A stretch of DNA of 64,000 nt. It comes from Metaphire vulgaris (lineage: Eukaryota > Annelida > Clitellata > Crassiclitellata > Megascolecidae). Under the pieces are notes generated by a model. It was not told where the DNA came from, did no database searches, and worked only from the letters and a program-made list of their open reading frames with translations. The stretch covers positions 10,511,758 through 10,575,757 of the forward strand of contig CM030867.1 in the NCBI GenBank assembly GCA_018105865.1, read 5' to 3'. The position numbers and the translations under genes were made by a program. This document shows positions 49,178 to 62,292 of the stretch, in pieces (the stretch's first letter is position 1; each line of letters begins with the position of its first letter).

Positions 49178-50493
49178 GTATAAAAGACGATCTCGGACGT
49201 TTCATTTGAACGGTTGTCATCTAGGGAGCCAGCGCTTACAACCTTTACTTCTGTTACGTGTAACAGGTAATCAGCCGAGCAGGCTTGAGCCCCGTGATTA
49301 CCACTGTTTTTTGTCCTGTGCTGGAAACTATTGTGCAGTTATCGTCCGGTATTTATACTGTACGAGATCTTGCAGTGGGCTTGCGCTTGGGATGGAACAT
49401 CGGGCAACTTCAGAACTAATCCGAAAGGCGTTAAGACATCTGAAATTGACAATTGTTCCTCTGAGGTAGCAGAGAATTGGCGCCACTCTCTGCTGCTGCA
49501 TGCTTCATAACCTCTATTTTTCTATGCTGAGAGGGGATATCTTCTCAAGAGAAGCATAGAAAAATAGAGGTTATGAAGCATACAGCAGCATAGAGTGGCG
49601 CCAATTCTCTGCTACCAGTACCACAGAGACCGCCTGAAGAGCGCTCAATCTGGGCAAAATCCAGACTGACTTATTTATTTACAAATATATGCTGCACGTG
49701 GTCCACGTCAATCTTGGCAGTTTTAAATGGCTCGTGACAAAATTCACGTTTTTGCACCTAACGTTTCTCTCTTACTGCATCACTGGATTGACAATGGATG
49801 ATCGTGAAGCATCGGGTGATAAGAGGACCCCCGCCTTGGACGACCGTAGCTGTCAGGAGGGGATATTCCACCACGGGTAGCGTTTTAACGAACTCCGTCA
49901 CTATTGATCCATCTACGACCGTCTTCCGCGCTGAACTCAACGTGCGTCGGTGGGGTTTCTCAAATGCACACCAGAAATAACTATCCTCATGGCGCGGGTC
50001 CGCCCGCTCATCAGCGGACGGCCGGGTCGACCGGGGTCGGCGCTACCGTCGAGGAGGAGGAGGAGGAGGAGGAGGAGGAGGAGGAGGAGAACGGTGGGAC
50101 GAGGGATGCGTACGCCGCTATTAATCGACTGATAGAGCGCTGGATTATAGGCCGGTTATTAATTGCCGAAGCTCCATTTGAAGGCACGACGACGACTACT
50201 ATGACATCATTATCATCATTAGCAACGACGACGGCGTTGTCCGGCGATGAGACTGATGCTGGCTATCGACTGACTTCGTCGTTGTTGTCGTAGCAGTGTG
50301 ATATTGTCTCCTGTCCTTCTGTCGTCGTTTTATGATTATTCGGTGGACGTTGTCTTCATCAATCGTTGTCTTCATCATCCGTCGTCGTTGCAGCAGCAGC
50401 TTCTGGTCCTGGACTGGATTTTAGATGTTTTGATTAACGGAATCGTCTACAAGCATTTGATGACTACAATTAGTCGAATATAGTGACCCAACT
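49178..50493 (+). promoter_or_regulatory. Candidate promoter and non-coding first exon of the alpha2delta gene
   Basis: TATAAAAG at about 49178-49185, then a CpG-richer stretch with (GAG)n at 50053-50091, ending at a strong donor aact|gtaagtg at 50494. A matching acceptor cttgtttag lies at 52156, ahead of the coding exon. This would make 49.2-50.49 kb a 5' UTR exon. Inference only; the frames within it (poly-Glu) look non-genic. Confidence 0.35.
49465..49616. repeat. 64-bp inverted repeat with 24-bp loop (hairpin)
   Basis: Left arm 49465-49528 (ggtagcagagaattggcgcc ... tctatgct) and right arm 49553-49616 pair at 62 of 64 positions. The loop itself contains ggatatc. No target duplication seen. 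Could be a very young foldback element or a hairpin RNA source. Confidence 0.9.
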
Positions 50494-50891
50494 GTAAGTG
50501 CAATATAGGACTATTTACATTAATTTGCTGTAATATTTACAATATTATACTTTATGAACTTCTATAGCATCAGTTCTAGTACTCAATGGTATCAATTGAC
50601 CAGGTCAATTCCGGAGATCAGTCAGGGTGGAATGTGATGTAATGGAATATAATTCATTTTCCTGGGAAATTGTGGTAGGTGGGTAATATATGTGTCACAT
50701 GACCAAGTGTTCAAGTGTTCAATTTGTTCTTGGATGTGAGGAGAACCCCCCACTAAAAAATTGTGTGCACAGACATGTCTGACCCCACTGGGCTGTGGAA
50801 AGATACAGGTTCAGATTTGACCCTCAGCCAATATAACGGTCAGTGTGCATAATAATTCAGTTGATTACTGCTAGCAGTATACTTAGCCATG

Positions 50892-51007
<116 letters not shown>

Positions 51008-51914
51008 AGTTAAGATTACTGTGGTAACTAATCCATAAAGACTATGTGAACACATTACAATGTCAAAACAGAATCATAACTAGTTTATACTAAACAACTT
51101 TGTTGCTAGTTATTATTGTGGAGTAGCATTTATAATATTAGTATGAGAGCGAATTTTCTACAAGCCAAAATTTTCAACCCTCGTTGGAGACTGAGTGGCC
51201 GAACCGTGCTGGTGGGTCATTGTATTTGTGTTCATATGTTTGCATGGTTTGGACTGGTATTTGGACCCCATTTTGGCCCCTTGTTTAGTTTTCCATGTTC
51301 CCATACAACTTCAGCTGCCATATTAGAATAGTTGTATTTAGATGTTAATAGAAACAGTTATGAACTTTCTAGAAACGTTTGTGGAATTTGTTTACTGTGA
51401 CATGTCTACCAGGTCATAAGACACTGTGCTATCACAGATCTTCTATATATACTAGTTTTATTTCTAATAATAGTTGTATACATTTATATGCCATGCAAAC
51501 GTAAGATTTGTTTACATTTATTCAAAACTACAGATACCAAATGTACCTTATCTTCATAATTGTCAATCTTCAGATATAATAATTTTAAGTATCATTGGTG
51601 ATATTATAGGTCTATGTAACAGACAGATACCGGTATGTTTAAAAAAATTGTAATAATGGCACAAAATATTGAGATTTGGGAGACTATAATAAGCACCTTT
51701 GGCACATTTTGAGGATTCTTCCTATCCCACAAGTCTCATGAAGTATGTGGTCATGGAATCAGAAAGCCAGCTCATTAGAGAGTGGTGCATCTTAGCACAG
51801 GGATGTAGTACAGTGATAAATTCCAACATCCTGTGAAACATTTCACACTTTTCTATTTAATGAAACAAAATGTATGGATGCAAAAAGCATGCAAGTCCAC
51901 CGTAAAGCCAATAG

Positions 51915-52100
51915 AGGAAGCCCCTGTTCTGGATTCCTGGCTGTGCCCCTGTTCTGAATTCCTGGCTGTGCCACTGTTCTGAATTCCTGACTGTGTCACT
52001 GGTAACTTAAAAATTTACGATAGTGAACGTTAGATATAAATATTTATTTATTTATTTATCTGGTCTGATTTAATTGAGGATGCACTGAGATCGGTGTTTT
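51915..52100. repeat. Duplicated segment, copy A, with a 28-bp tandem
   Basis: Three tandem units (gttctggattcctggctgtg) followed by acgatagtgaacgttagata and tctggtctgatttaattgag. The same order recurs at 54175-54325 in intron 2 of the alpha2delta gene. Confidence 0.85.
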
Positions 52101-52156
52101 TCTTTTCTGTGCCGTTCTGTTAAGGTGATTGAACTTGCCGTTGTTTTCTTGTTTAG

Positions 52157-52323
52157 ACGTGCACCTTCGAAGCGCGAGTCGTACGCCGCGACGATCGCCA
52201 TTTGTCGTGGATGAGAAACGGACGCCGTCTTCCGTGCCCCTCCGACGTTTCGATGATGATCCACTGAGCGCCCGGCGCTAGCGCGCGCAGCACGCCGGCC
52301 GACGTTCTCGTTTCGCGGAAGTG
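52157..52323 (+). promoter_or_regulatory. 5' UTR of the alpha2delta start exon
   Basis: Follows acceptor cttgtttag; GC- and CpG-rich (gagcgcccggcgctagcgcg), unlike its surroundings, and runs directly into the ATG. Confidence 0.5.
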
Positions 52324-52439
52324 ATGGATTGCAGGCACGGCTGGTTCCCTGCCGTCCTCCGCATCCTCGGAATTATCCTCGTGTTGCACGGCCTGCTGGT
52401 ACCGGCCAACAATGCCCAGTTCAATTTGCCACTGCAGGC
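52324..52439 (+). CDS. CACNA2D3: alpha2delta exon with start codon and signal peptide
   Basis: MDCRHGWFPAVLRILGIILV then LHGLLVPANNAQFNLPLQ; donor aggc|gtacgt. Reading past the donor gives an acidic GAT-repeat tail that I treat as intron. Confidence 0.78.
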
Positions 52440-52749
52440 GTACGTACAGGCATACCGTATTTCTCACTGTCTGACCGATCTGACTATGGCAGTAGTGGTA
52501 GTGACGATGAAGATGATGATGAGGATGAAGATGGTGAGGAGAAGGAAGGTGGTGAGGAGGAGGATGATGGTGAGGGGAGGATGATGGCAGTCATAAGAGA
52601 GGACTTGTGTTGAATTCCATGACAATCACATATATTGTATTGTTATATGTTTTATGCTCTTAGTCCATTTGAGCCTATATTGAAAATATGATTGCTGGTA
52701 TAGTATAAAATAATGATTGCTAATAATGACTCCCAGTATATATATAATA

Positions 52750-52787
<38 letters not shown>

Positions 52788-53131
52788 TTATATATATATA
52801 TATATACTAATGACCAGGGTGCGATTTGTGACTGGAGCAGTGGGGGATATTTGGGGGGACAAAGAGTTTGGGGGATGTAGTTGTTGGGGAAATGTTACAA
52901 ATGTAGCAGTTGGGGATGTAGTGGTGAAGGGTTGTAGCAGTAGGGGGGATGCAATTGGGCAGTGGGGAAAAATCCCTTCCCCTACAAATCGTCCCCTCCT
53001 AATGACTGGGAAGTCATATATATATAATGTCATATAATAAAGTCATATAATAATGACTCCCCCTGTCATTATTATTATTATAGTCATTATTATATAGAGA
53101 TTAGAGAGTTATAATTATATATATTTATATA

Positions 53132-53179
<48 letters not shown>

Positions 53180-53757
53180 TTAATGATGGTGGGGAGAATT
53201 ATTATTATATGGGAGTTAATAAAATATGCTACACCGATTTTAATATTATTATATTGGAAAAACAGTTTTATTGCTTGTCTTTGTAGTTATATTGGAAAAA
53301 CATTTTATCAGTCTTTTTAGTATTCCATTCTGTACTTCATCCTTATGTAAAATGGTTACCGGTAAACGTCATTTTCTATGTAAAAAAGATCACAAATTTA
53401 TGTTTTGCTGACATAAAATTTTCAGTGTGTGAAAATGGTTAACAGCATTGCCAAAATATCTCCAAATGTGGTTGGTAACAAGTTACAATGTTTGTTTGCA
53501 TTGTATGTTGAAAAGGATTGGGAAAATGGCAGAAACATTCGGCCAAACAGTGTACGAGTTTGCATCTGAAGTTACTGCTTTAACTGACTTACGAAGTGTA
53601 AGTTTCCTCTTCTTTTGTTGAATTCATGACTAGGGTAGTACTAGTTGAATTATTTGGGGTAACCATGGGGGGCCTAGCCCCCATTTGGTCGTGGGATTCA
53701 AGCAAAACCCTTGAGTAGTTTTGATGAGGGTAGGTAGTATATGAAGCATGAGATTCA

Positions 53758-53839
<82 letters not shown>

Positions 53840-53888
53840 TTTTGAATATTATTTATTGCATGTTGATAAAAGTAATCATCATATCATC

Positions 53889-53957
<69 letters not shown>

Positions 53958-54004
53958 TATTGATATTATTGCTATTATTATTACTATTATTATTATTATT
54001 ATTA

Positions 54005-54085
<81 letters not shown>

Positions 54086-56415
54086 TAAGACAATTTATAG
54101 AGTGCAATAAGAGTTGCTTCACAGGATGACATTTTTTGTGCTCATCAAGACTTTCTTATCCAAAAATGTCAATGTGCCCCCTGTTCTGGATTCCTAGCTG
54201 TGCCCCTGCTCTGGATTCCTAGCTGTGCCACTGAGTTGAATAACTTAAAATATACGATAGTGAACATTAGATATAAATATCTATTTATTTATCTGGTCTG
54301 ATTTAATTGTGGATGCATTTAAATTGGTTTATTTATGTGCCATTCTGCGATGAATTTTGTTCCAGAGGTGAATTTTTGAAGAAAACATTGACACTGTTTC
54401 TCTCCATTCCAGCATAGTTTATTGAGAAATACAGAAAGCATTTGCTTGAAAATGCATGAAAAGCATTTAGTTTCATGGTCTCTACAGCAACGTTCCCTTT
54501 TAAGCTGCGCAATTGTGCGGCCGAGCAGAGAAAACAATCCTGGCGCGCAAAAGATTTTGACTGCCGCACAAATTTTTTCGACATGCACTGCTTTGCGCAG
54601 CTTCTATAGCACCTCAAACAATTTTTAAACAACTGTCTGTATTTAGAGGAAATAAAATTCGCAGACCACTGCTCCACCCTGCACCCTAAATCAGATGGGG
54701 CTTCAGTAAGGGACCATCCATATATTACGTATGCCAAAAGTCACATTTTCAGATCCCCTTCCGCTGTTGCACCTCATGCATTGTTTAGCCCCTATGAATT
54801 TGTACAAATAGCTTATCCCAACCGTGTTTGAAATAGCAATTTTTAGCCATAATCACTAGTCGTACAGTTGACTAAAGCTGTTACAGCTAAAAAGCAATAA
54901 ATGTAATTTACCGAGTGCAAGCATGTGAACAATTCTCGTGGCCAATTACCTGCCTGTGAGGAAGTAATTGTGTTCAAATTATATGTGTGTAATTTCAACT
55001 GTCTTCTTCCTGAGCTGTTGATTTTTTTATAAATTGTATGTAGGTGACTATCATAATGCCCAGGGCATATGGTGCACTAAATCCAAATCGAATTAGAGCC
55101 AGGCCGATCCGGAAAGCTCAGTCAGAGCAGCGGGGAGCAATCTAAGGAGGGGGGATATGCCTAGTCAGTAATAACGATAATTTATAATGATCTGCCTCTT
55201 GGAAATGGGGTCTTTCCAAAGAGTTTAGTAGTCAGGGCTTAAATGTTCTTCAGTGTCCTTAATAGTTATATTGCCATTTTGTGACTAAACTTTTGCTGCT
55301 ATTAAAGTTTACACATGTGTTGATTAATGAAGAAACCAACGAGATTAAAATTTATGAAGGAATCACGTATTAGGCATCTTTTCTCTAATTACTCTTCTAT
55401 GTTCATTTGTTCTTGAAAGTTTGAAATTAGGGGGCAGGATTTTGCACAAAAATTCACACGGTGCTTTAAATTGTGCACAGACATTTTGAACTTTGCACAG
55501 AAACCAGCAAGTCTTAGAGGGAACATTGCACTACAGTACTCTCCAGGTATCCCTATTCCTCTTAAGCCTCCAATTCTCTACATACCATTGCTTGAACTGA
55601 TTACCTTGAGAAGTGCTATTTTATTATGGGGCTTTCAGAATGGTTCCTTGAACTGGAAGTCTGCTTGTAGGCAGCGGAACTGTTTGAGACGCTATAGAAG
55701 CTGCACGAGGCGGTGCATGATAGCAATTGAGGTGGGGATATATCTGCAAAGGTTCTTTTCTAATAATATTCTTTTGGTGAAGTTGCCTACATTGAGAATT
55801 TTACATATGGGGCTGTCCATTAATTATGTCCACAATTTTTGGGCAATTTTTGACCTCCTCCCTTCCTTGTCAACAACTGTCAAATTTCACTTAACCCCAT
55901 AATTACGTCAACAAATTTTGACCCCCCCCCAAGATCAATGCCCGGTCCCAATAACAAGGTTACTATTTTGTGATGATGACCATTTTTTCCCTTTTTTGCT
56001 CATCGAATGTCAAAATGTGGTGGTGATGACCTTTTTGTCATGCTTTTTTCCATTATAATAAGTAGTATTCCATGAAATTTCCTATTTTTTGATTCTTTTT
56101 AAAAAGTGAAATTGTTGACGTTATCATCTCTTGACCACCCTCTGTCAACAACTGTCAAGCTTTTCAAACCCCCTTCCCTCAAATTGTTGACATAATTAAT
56201 AGACAGCTCCATATCTATAGCCTACTGTAGCAATAATACTACTAAGGTGTAAATATGGATGACCCCTCTGTTAGTGTCTGTGGTGAATTTCATGAGAATA
56301 TCGGTTTTGAAGATACTGCTTGCCTATAGGCCTATAGAATGCTAGGTTTTTTTCTTAACAATGCCCCATACTGTCCTAAACGACTTTCAATCTGAATTAT
56401 TATTATTATTATTAT

Positions 56416-56458
<43 letters not shown>

Positions 56459-58435
56459 TGTTGTTGTTGTTGTTGTTGTAATAGTGCTAGTAACAGTAGT
56501 AGTAGTGCTCCCTTGTTAGGGCATAGTTTTTACCGTTTTTACGGCGCAGTTATCCGTTGTTTCGGAACAGTGTCTAACAGGGTATCAATTTTATAATATT
56601 TTTGTGGTCTATTAAACCTGTGATACAAGAAATCAGCAATCTTAAGACCCTTCTTATCTCTTGATTGACTTTTTAGGCATGTGACAGAGAATAGATTTCT
56701 GAAACACTCTTCTTAATTTTTGCATATCTATAGCCAACTATAGCCATAGTACTCTACTAAGGCGTAAATGTGGATGACCCCTATGACCCCTCTGTTAGAC
56801 TCTGTTGAATTTCATCAGAATATTGAGGTTGAAGATGCTGCTTGTGTTGGCAGATTTCAATCTGAATAATTATTATTTTTCTTATTGCCATTATTGTCCT
56901 TGGTTCTCGTACAGTCAATGGCGTTAGTGTGTAATATGAAATGGCTGGGAGTGCTCTATTTCGAACCCTGTAGAGCGAAATTGATAATGATATTATTGAT
57001 TATTCTTGCAAAGTTTAAAGCAATGAAGATGGAACAAGAGGAAAATGTGGATTTTGTTGAAGAATTTCTTCAAATCGATTAGATTTTTACATATCTGGGG
57101 CCTATACGCCCTCTATTCGACAGGCGTTCGATTGGCCTTATAACGAATGAATGAAGATCTACTGTGTGACAACATAATGAACCTTTAATATTTGTTTGCC
57201 TGCAAGGAGCCTGGGTATGTCTCATGCTGTTTTATGCCTCTGAGAAAATAAGAGAACGGATTCTAAACTGGATGAAAGGGAAGACCAATGAACCTTATAC
57301 AATCATGAGTAAAAATGCATGATTTCATTCAGTTTCCTCCCAAGATAAAAGGCGATAAAGAAACAAAAAAATGGTGGACGATTTATTGAAGAGTCTTGAA
57401 GATTATAGCTTTTTCTGGGGTTAGGTTGGGAGGCAGTTGCCCCCATTTGCCCCCGTGGCGACGCTAATGCAAGGTATTTGGCAGGACTTTCATTTAGTTG
57501 ATGTCCCTCGTTCTCGAACAATACATGGTGTTAGTGTGTGTAGTATGAAATGGCTAGGAGTGCTCTATTTCAAACCCTGTAGATCGAAATTGAGAATGAT
57601 ATTATTTATTATTCTTGCAAATTTTAAGGCAATGACGATGGAACAAGAGTAAAATGTGGATTTTGTCGCACAATTTCTTGAAATCGATTAGATTTTTACA
57701 TATCTAGGGCCTATATACCCTCTATTCAACAGGCGTAAATGTGGATGACCCATTTGTTAGAGTCTGTTGATTTTCATCAGGATTTCGGGATTGAATGAAG
57801 ATACTGCTTCCCTATAGGCCTATAGACGTAATCGCCGTAGTGCATGGATGGATCTCCGCAGTGCGGAAATGGCTATCTGCAGTGCGGGGATGGCTATGGT
57901 GCAGTTCTCCATTCTTTCGAAACAGTGTCAAACAGGGTATCAATTTTATATTATATGTTTGTGGTCTATTAAACCTGTGATACAAGAAACCAGCTATCTT
58001 TAGACCCTTCTTATCTCTCGGTCGACTTTTTAGGCATGTGACAGAGAATAGATTTCTGAAAGACTTTGTATAATGTCGACTCAAATGGCTCACCATTTTT
58101 CGTGGCATTTCGAATGATCTAGAATCAAAGTGATACAGAATATATTTCCCACTCTAGTACGGTTTGACGCAATGGAGATGGGGACACAAGAAACTGTGGA
58201 TTGAATTCGTTTCATCACTCTTCTTAATTTTTGCATATCTATAGCCTACTGTAGCAATAGTACTACTAAGGCGTAAATGTGGATGACCCCTCTGTTAGTG
58301 TCTGTGGTGAATTTCATGAGAATATCGGTTTTGAAGATACTGCTTGCCTATAGGCCTATAGAATGCTCCGTTTTTTCTTAACAGTGCCCCATACTGTCCT
58401 AAACGACTTTCAATCTGAATTATTATTATTATTAT

Positions 58436-58478
<43 letters not shown>

Positions 58479-60341
58479 TGTTGTTGTTGTTGTTGTTGTA
58501 ATAGTGCTAGTAACAGTATTAATAGTAGTGCTCTCTACTTAGGATGTAGTTTTTACCATTTTTACAGCGCAGTTCTCCGTGGTACACAAGAAAATGTGGA
58601 TTGAATTCGTTTCATCACACTTCTGAATTTTTGCATAGGGGCTGTCCATGAATTATGTCAACGATTTTTGGGCAATTTTTGACCCCTTCCCCCCTTGTAA
58701 ACCACTGTCAACTTTCCATTAACCCCCATAATTACGTCAAAAACTATTGACCCCCAAGATCAATGCCAGGTCCCAATATCAAGGTTATTATTTTTTTGGT
58801 GATGACCATTTTTTCTCCTTTTTTCCTCATTGAATGTCAAAATGTGGTGGGGATGACCTTTTTGTCAGGCTTTTTTCCTTTTTTATAAGTAGTATTCTAT
58901 GAAATTACCTATTTTTGGATTATTTTTAAATAGTGAAATTGTTGATGTCAACTTCTTTAACCCCCTCTGTCAACAGCTGTCAAACTTTTTCAAACCCCCT
59001 TTCCCGCTAAATTGACGTAATTAATGGACAGCCCCTATGTTGAACATTTTGAATTGAAAAGAGCTGATCGATACGCTATAGAAGCCGTGTAGGGTGGTTT
59101 ATGAGTGATTTCAGTGGGGGTTAGCTTTGAATTTCATTGCTAGTAATAATATTTTGGTGTTGTGACCTATAATGAGCTGTATAGATGAAAATTTTCAAGT
59201 ATCAAATTCCCATTGCAAATAGCTAACAGAGCTGTTTGTGGCGCTATAGAAGCACTGTAAATTGGTGCATGATAGCAATTGCAGTGGGGATAGCTGCGGG
59301 GTTTTCCGATAATTTTTTTTTCTGTAATGGTTTTATTTCTTCTTGAAAATTCAGCATAAAATTTGATGATTGCTATTTTAAAATGTTTTGGGATGGCCTT
59401 TGGCATAGCCACAGGGGACAGAGGGACCGGACCCCCTATTCTGGCTTGGGATTTGTCCCGGGATTTGCACAAAAACCTCTGAGAAATTTTTGGGGTGGGT
59501 AGGTAGCATGATCGAAGAGAATACAAGAATGTGCAGCCTTTTTGGCCGTCACATTTTTCACCCGAATATGTCAATGTGCCCCCCCCCCCCCTTATTCCGG
59601 AACCCTGGCTACGCCACTGGCGACGGCAGAGTATGTCCATATCTACCTTTGGCTACGTTTTTCTCGCCGTTTTGATGTGTTATTTGGTCCGTTTCCAGTG
59701 CATTTGCAGTCATTTAGGCATTGCAGTGAAATTTTAGTTTTGATGACCAGCCGAGTGTCGAAATACTTTCCGGATTTTTGCGGTTCTGTCTGCTTCTCGT
59801 CTGCGCGAATTTTTCTTTCGCGAATTCGATCTCGTCATTACGCGCCGTTCCGGGTGCGATTATCGGATCGGAATTCTCGCGATCAATGCTCCTAAAAGGT
59901 CTGTAATCAGACCGCGCGGAGTATCGCGTACTAAGAGCCGTATGGAATGACAGGTAGTCCGCATCGGTGCATGTCTGGCGCGAAAACCGCATTGTTTTCT
60001 TCGCCCTCTAATCTTGTTCTCGTGTGGCCGACTTCCGTGCGCTCGCGAAGGAGTCACTCGGTGCAGGATTCATTGTATTGGTACAGAAGCTGCGCCGTTG
60101 CTTTGTCTGGCTGGTCGTTGCCATGCGGTGTGGTTTATGGCACCGCGTCGAGGATACACCGACCGACCATCCCGAGTTATTCGCCCCATAGGCAAATCAG
60201 AAATTTAAATGACATTGGATAGTTCGGTAAATTGCATTTATTCCGTTGTCATGACGACTGAACAATTTTCTCTTCTTGAATCCATAGGAAACTTATAGTG
60301 AATGAAATAGCTTCAGCACTATAGCTAACTCATAGTAGTCC

Positions 60342-60392
<51 letters not shown>

Positions 60393-62243
60393 ACAACAAC
60401 AACACTATAAGGTTCTCTGTTCTGAGACCTGGGTTCAGGGCTCCATTGTTTCCATTCCTCTCTGCATCTTGCCTCTTTGATTTCTGCATAGGTCCTGCAG
60501 TGACGCTGTGCATCAGTTTTCATATTCTAAATGTCAAATAAGAAAACAATGTGCCTGTTTTATGTTTGTAAATAACAAACGTTTGTAGTCTTTGCTCAAG
60601 TACACAAATAATATAAATGATGAATATAATCGTGTTTGCATAGCCTTCATTTACATAAGCAACTTAAATATAACACTTAGAAGCCAGGAACAAAAAAATG
60701 TGTTACACAGTGTAATCAGACAGATTGCCTTAACCCCTTAACCGTGTATTTAACTGTAACTCAATGTAAATGGACGGATATATCCGGGATCCCCAGTTAA
60801 GGCGTTAAAAGGTTTTGCACTACAGGCCAATGGTTATCACGTGTGGAGCGCTGGAAATAGTAGGTCCTGTACTCCCACTGAATGCTCCCCCTACCCATCC
60901 ACCCACCCATACCTGACAGAAAATCTTGAAAATAATTAGTTTTAACCAAGACTTTTTTTAGTTATCATCTGCCCACAAAGCCATCCACATAATTGGTTCC
61001 TTTGGTATGTATGATCATCATTATGTTTAAATTGAACTCTATTTAACCCCTTAACTGGGTGCCCCGGGTAGCGCTCGTCCATTTTACATTGAGTTACAAA
61101 TAGTTGCCCAGTTAAGGGGCTAAGAACCGTGCAGGCACAATGCAAATCCTTTTGTAGAATTGTCATGAAAGGTGTAAGATAGACTTTGTTATTCGCAACC
61201 TTATCAAGGAAAAATTGCATGATGAGGGGATATATTTGGGATATTCTATCCACAGTTATTGAGTGTTGTAAATAGCAATTGTGGCTGCAAGCTTTGAAAA
61301 GTTGTTAATTGAAAGTGGGGGTAGGATAGATTGATTGTTCTACAATGGATAGAAGTAGGGGGTTATGGTCCATTGGCAAGTTTTGGTAATTTAGGAAGAT
61401 TTTTATGTGGTTATTTAAAGTTGAAACCTATGAGAGATTTGTATTGGCGGAAAATTTATGTGATGAGTGGGCGTCCTTGAGGTGCTGTAACCGGATGATA
61501 GGGTGGACTGGAGTGCGGGGTTTGGTACGGATCCAAGCACGAGGGAGGGACCATTACCAAATTTTGGGAGAATTTGGGAGAATTTGCACGGCCATATTTA
61601 GAAATGCAATGTAAGTGTTTTTGGGTTGCTCCTGTTTAGGACTCCTGGAAACCCCCTTCAATTTCAAACAAAAACTTTGACACTTTTGCGACATTTACCT
61701 ATTTTGCTGTTTCGCTTGCCCTGTTATATCATAACTATGATGTTATTAAATATTAAACCATATCGAGTCATTTGAGTATGAGGTGTTTGTGATATATGGT
61801 TCCACTTTTGGGTTACGTCAATTTTGAGAAATTGCATTGTGAATATTTTAAAAGCAAAAAGAACTCTGCTCACTGTTGGGGGCCTTCTGATTGCCAGGGG
61901 CCCCTGTAGCAGATAGCAGAGGGCCCTATGCACTGCACAGCCTGCATACTTAAATCATTCCTACACCACTGTGTCATAAACTCCACAACGACCGGTGGCA
62001 AGCCCTGTTTGAGAAAGGAGGTGCCCAGGGCCATATTAAGGCAGGGGCTGAAGCCCTAGGCCCACCATAAAAAATAGGCCCACCGTTTTTCAAGCGACGA
62101 CCTTTTTTGCCTGTCAAAGATTTTCAGTGAAGGTGGGAAATTTTTTCACAAGGGGCAATTTTCAAATTATGGAAGCGACGACCTTTTTTACTTCTCAGCC
62201 CCAGGCCCGCTCAGACCTTAATCCGGCCCTGGAGGTGCCACAC

Positions 62244-62292
<49 letters not shown>

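Noticed and set aside
49904..50293. 129-codon frame with a Glu run
   Set aside because: Driven by a GAG microsatellite; no homology or splice support as coding. More likely 5' UTR.
52324..52613. Signal-peptide frame continuing into an acidic SDDEDDDEDEDGEEK-like tail
   Set aside because: Past the donor at 52440 the sequence is a degenerate GAT/GAG repeat. Splicing at 52439 gives a gap-free alpha2delta match instead.
59542..59895. 117-codon frame in alpha2delta intron 2
   Set aside because: Begins inside a MITE and runs into the CpG-rich block; no domain or splice support.
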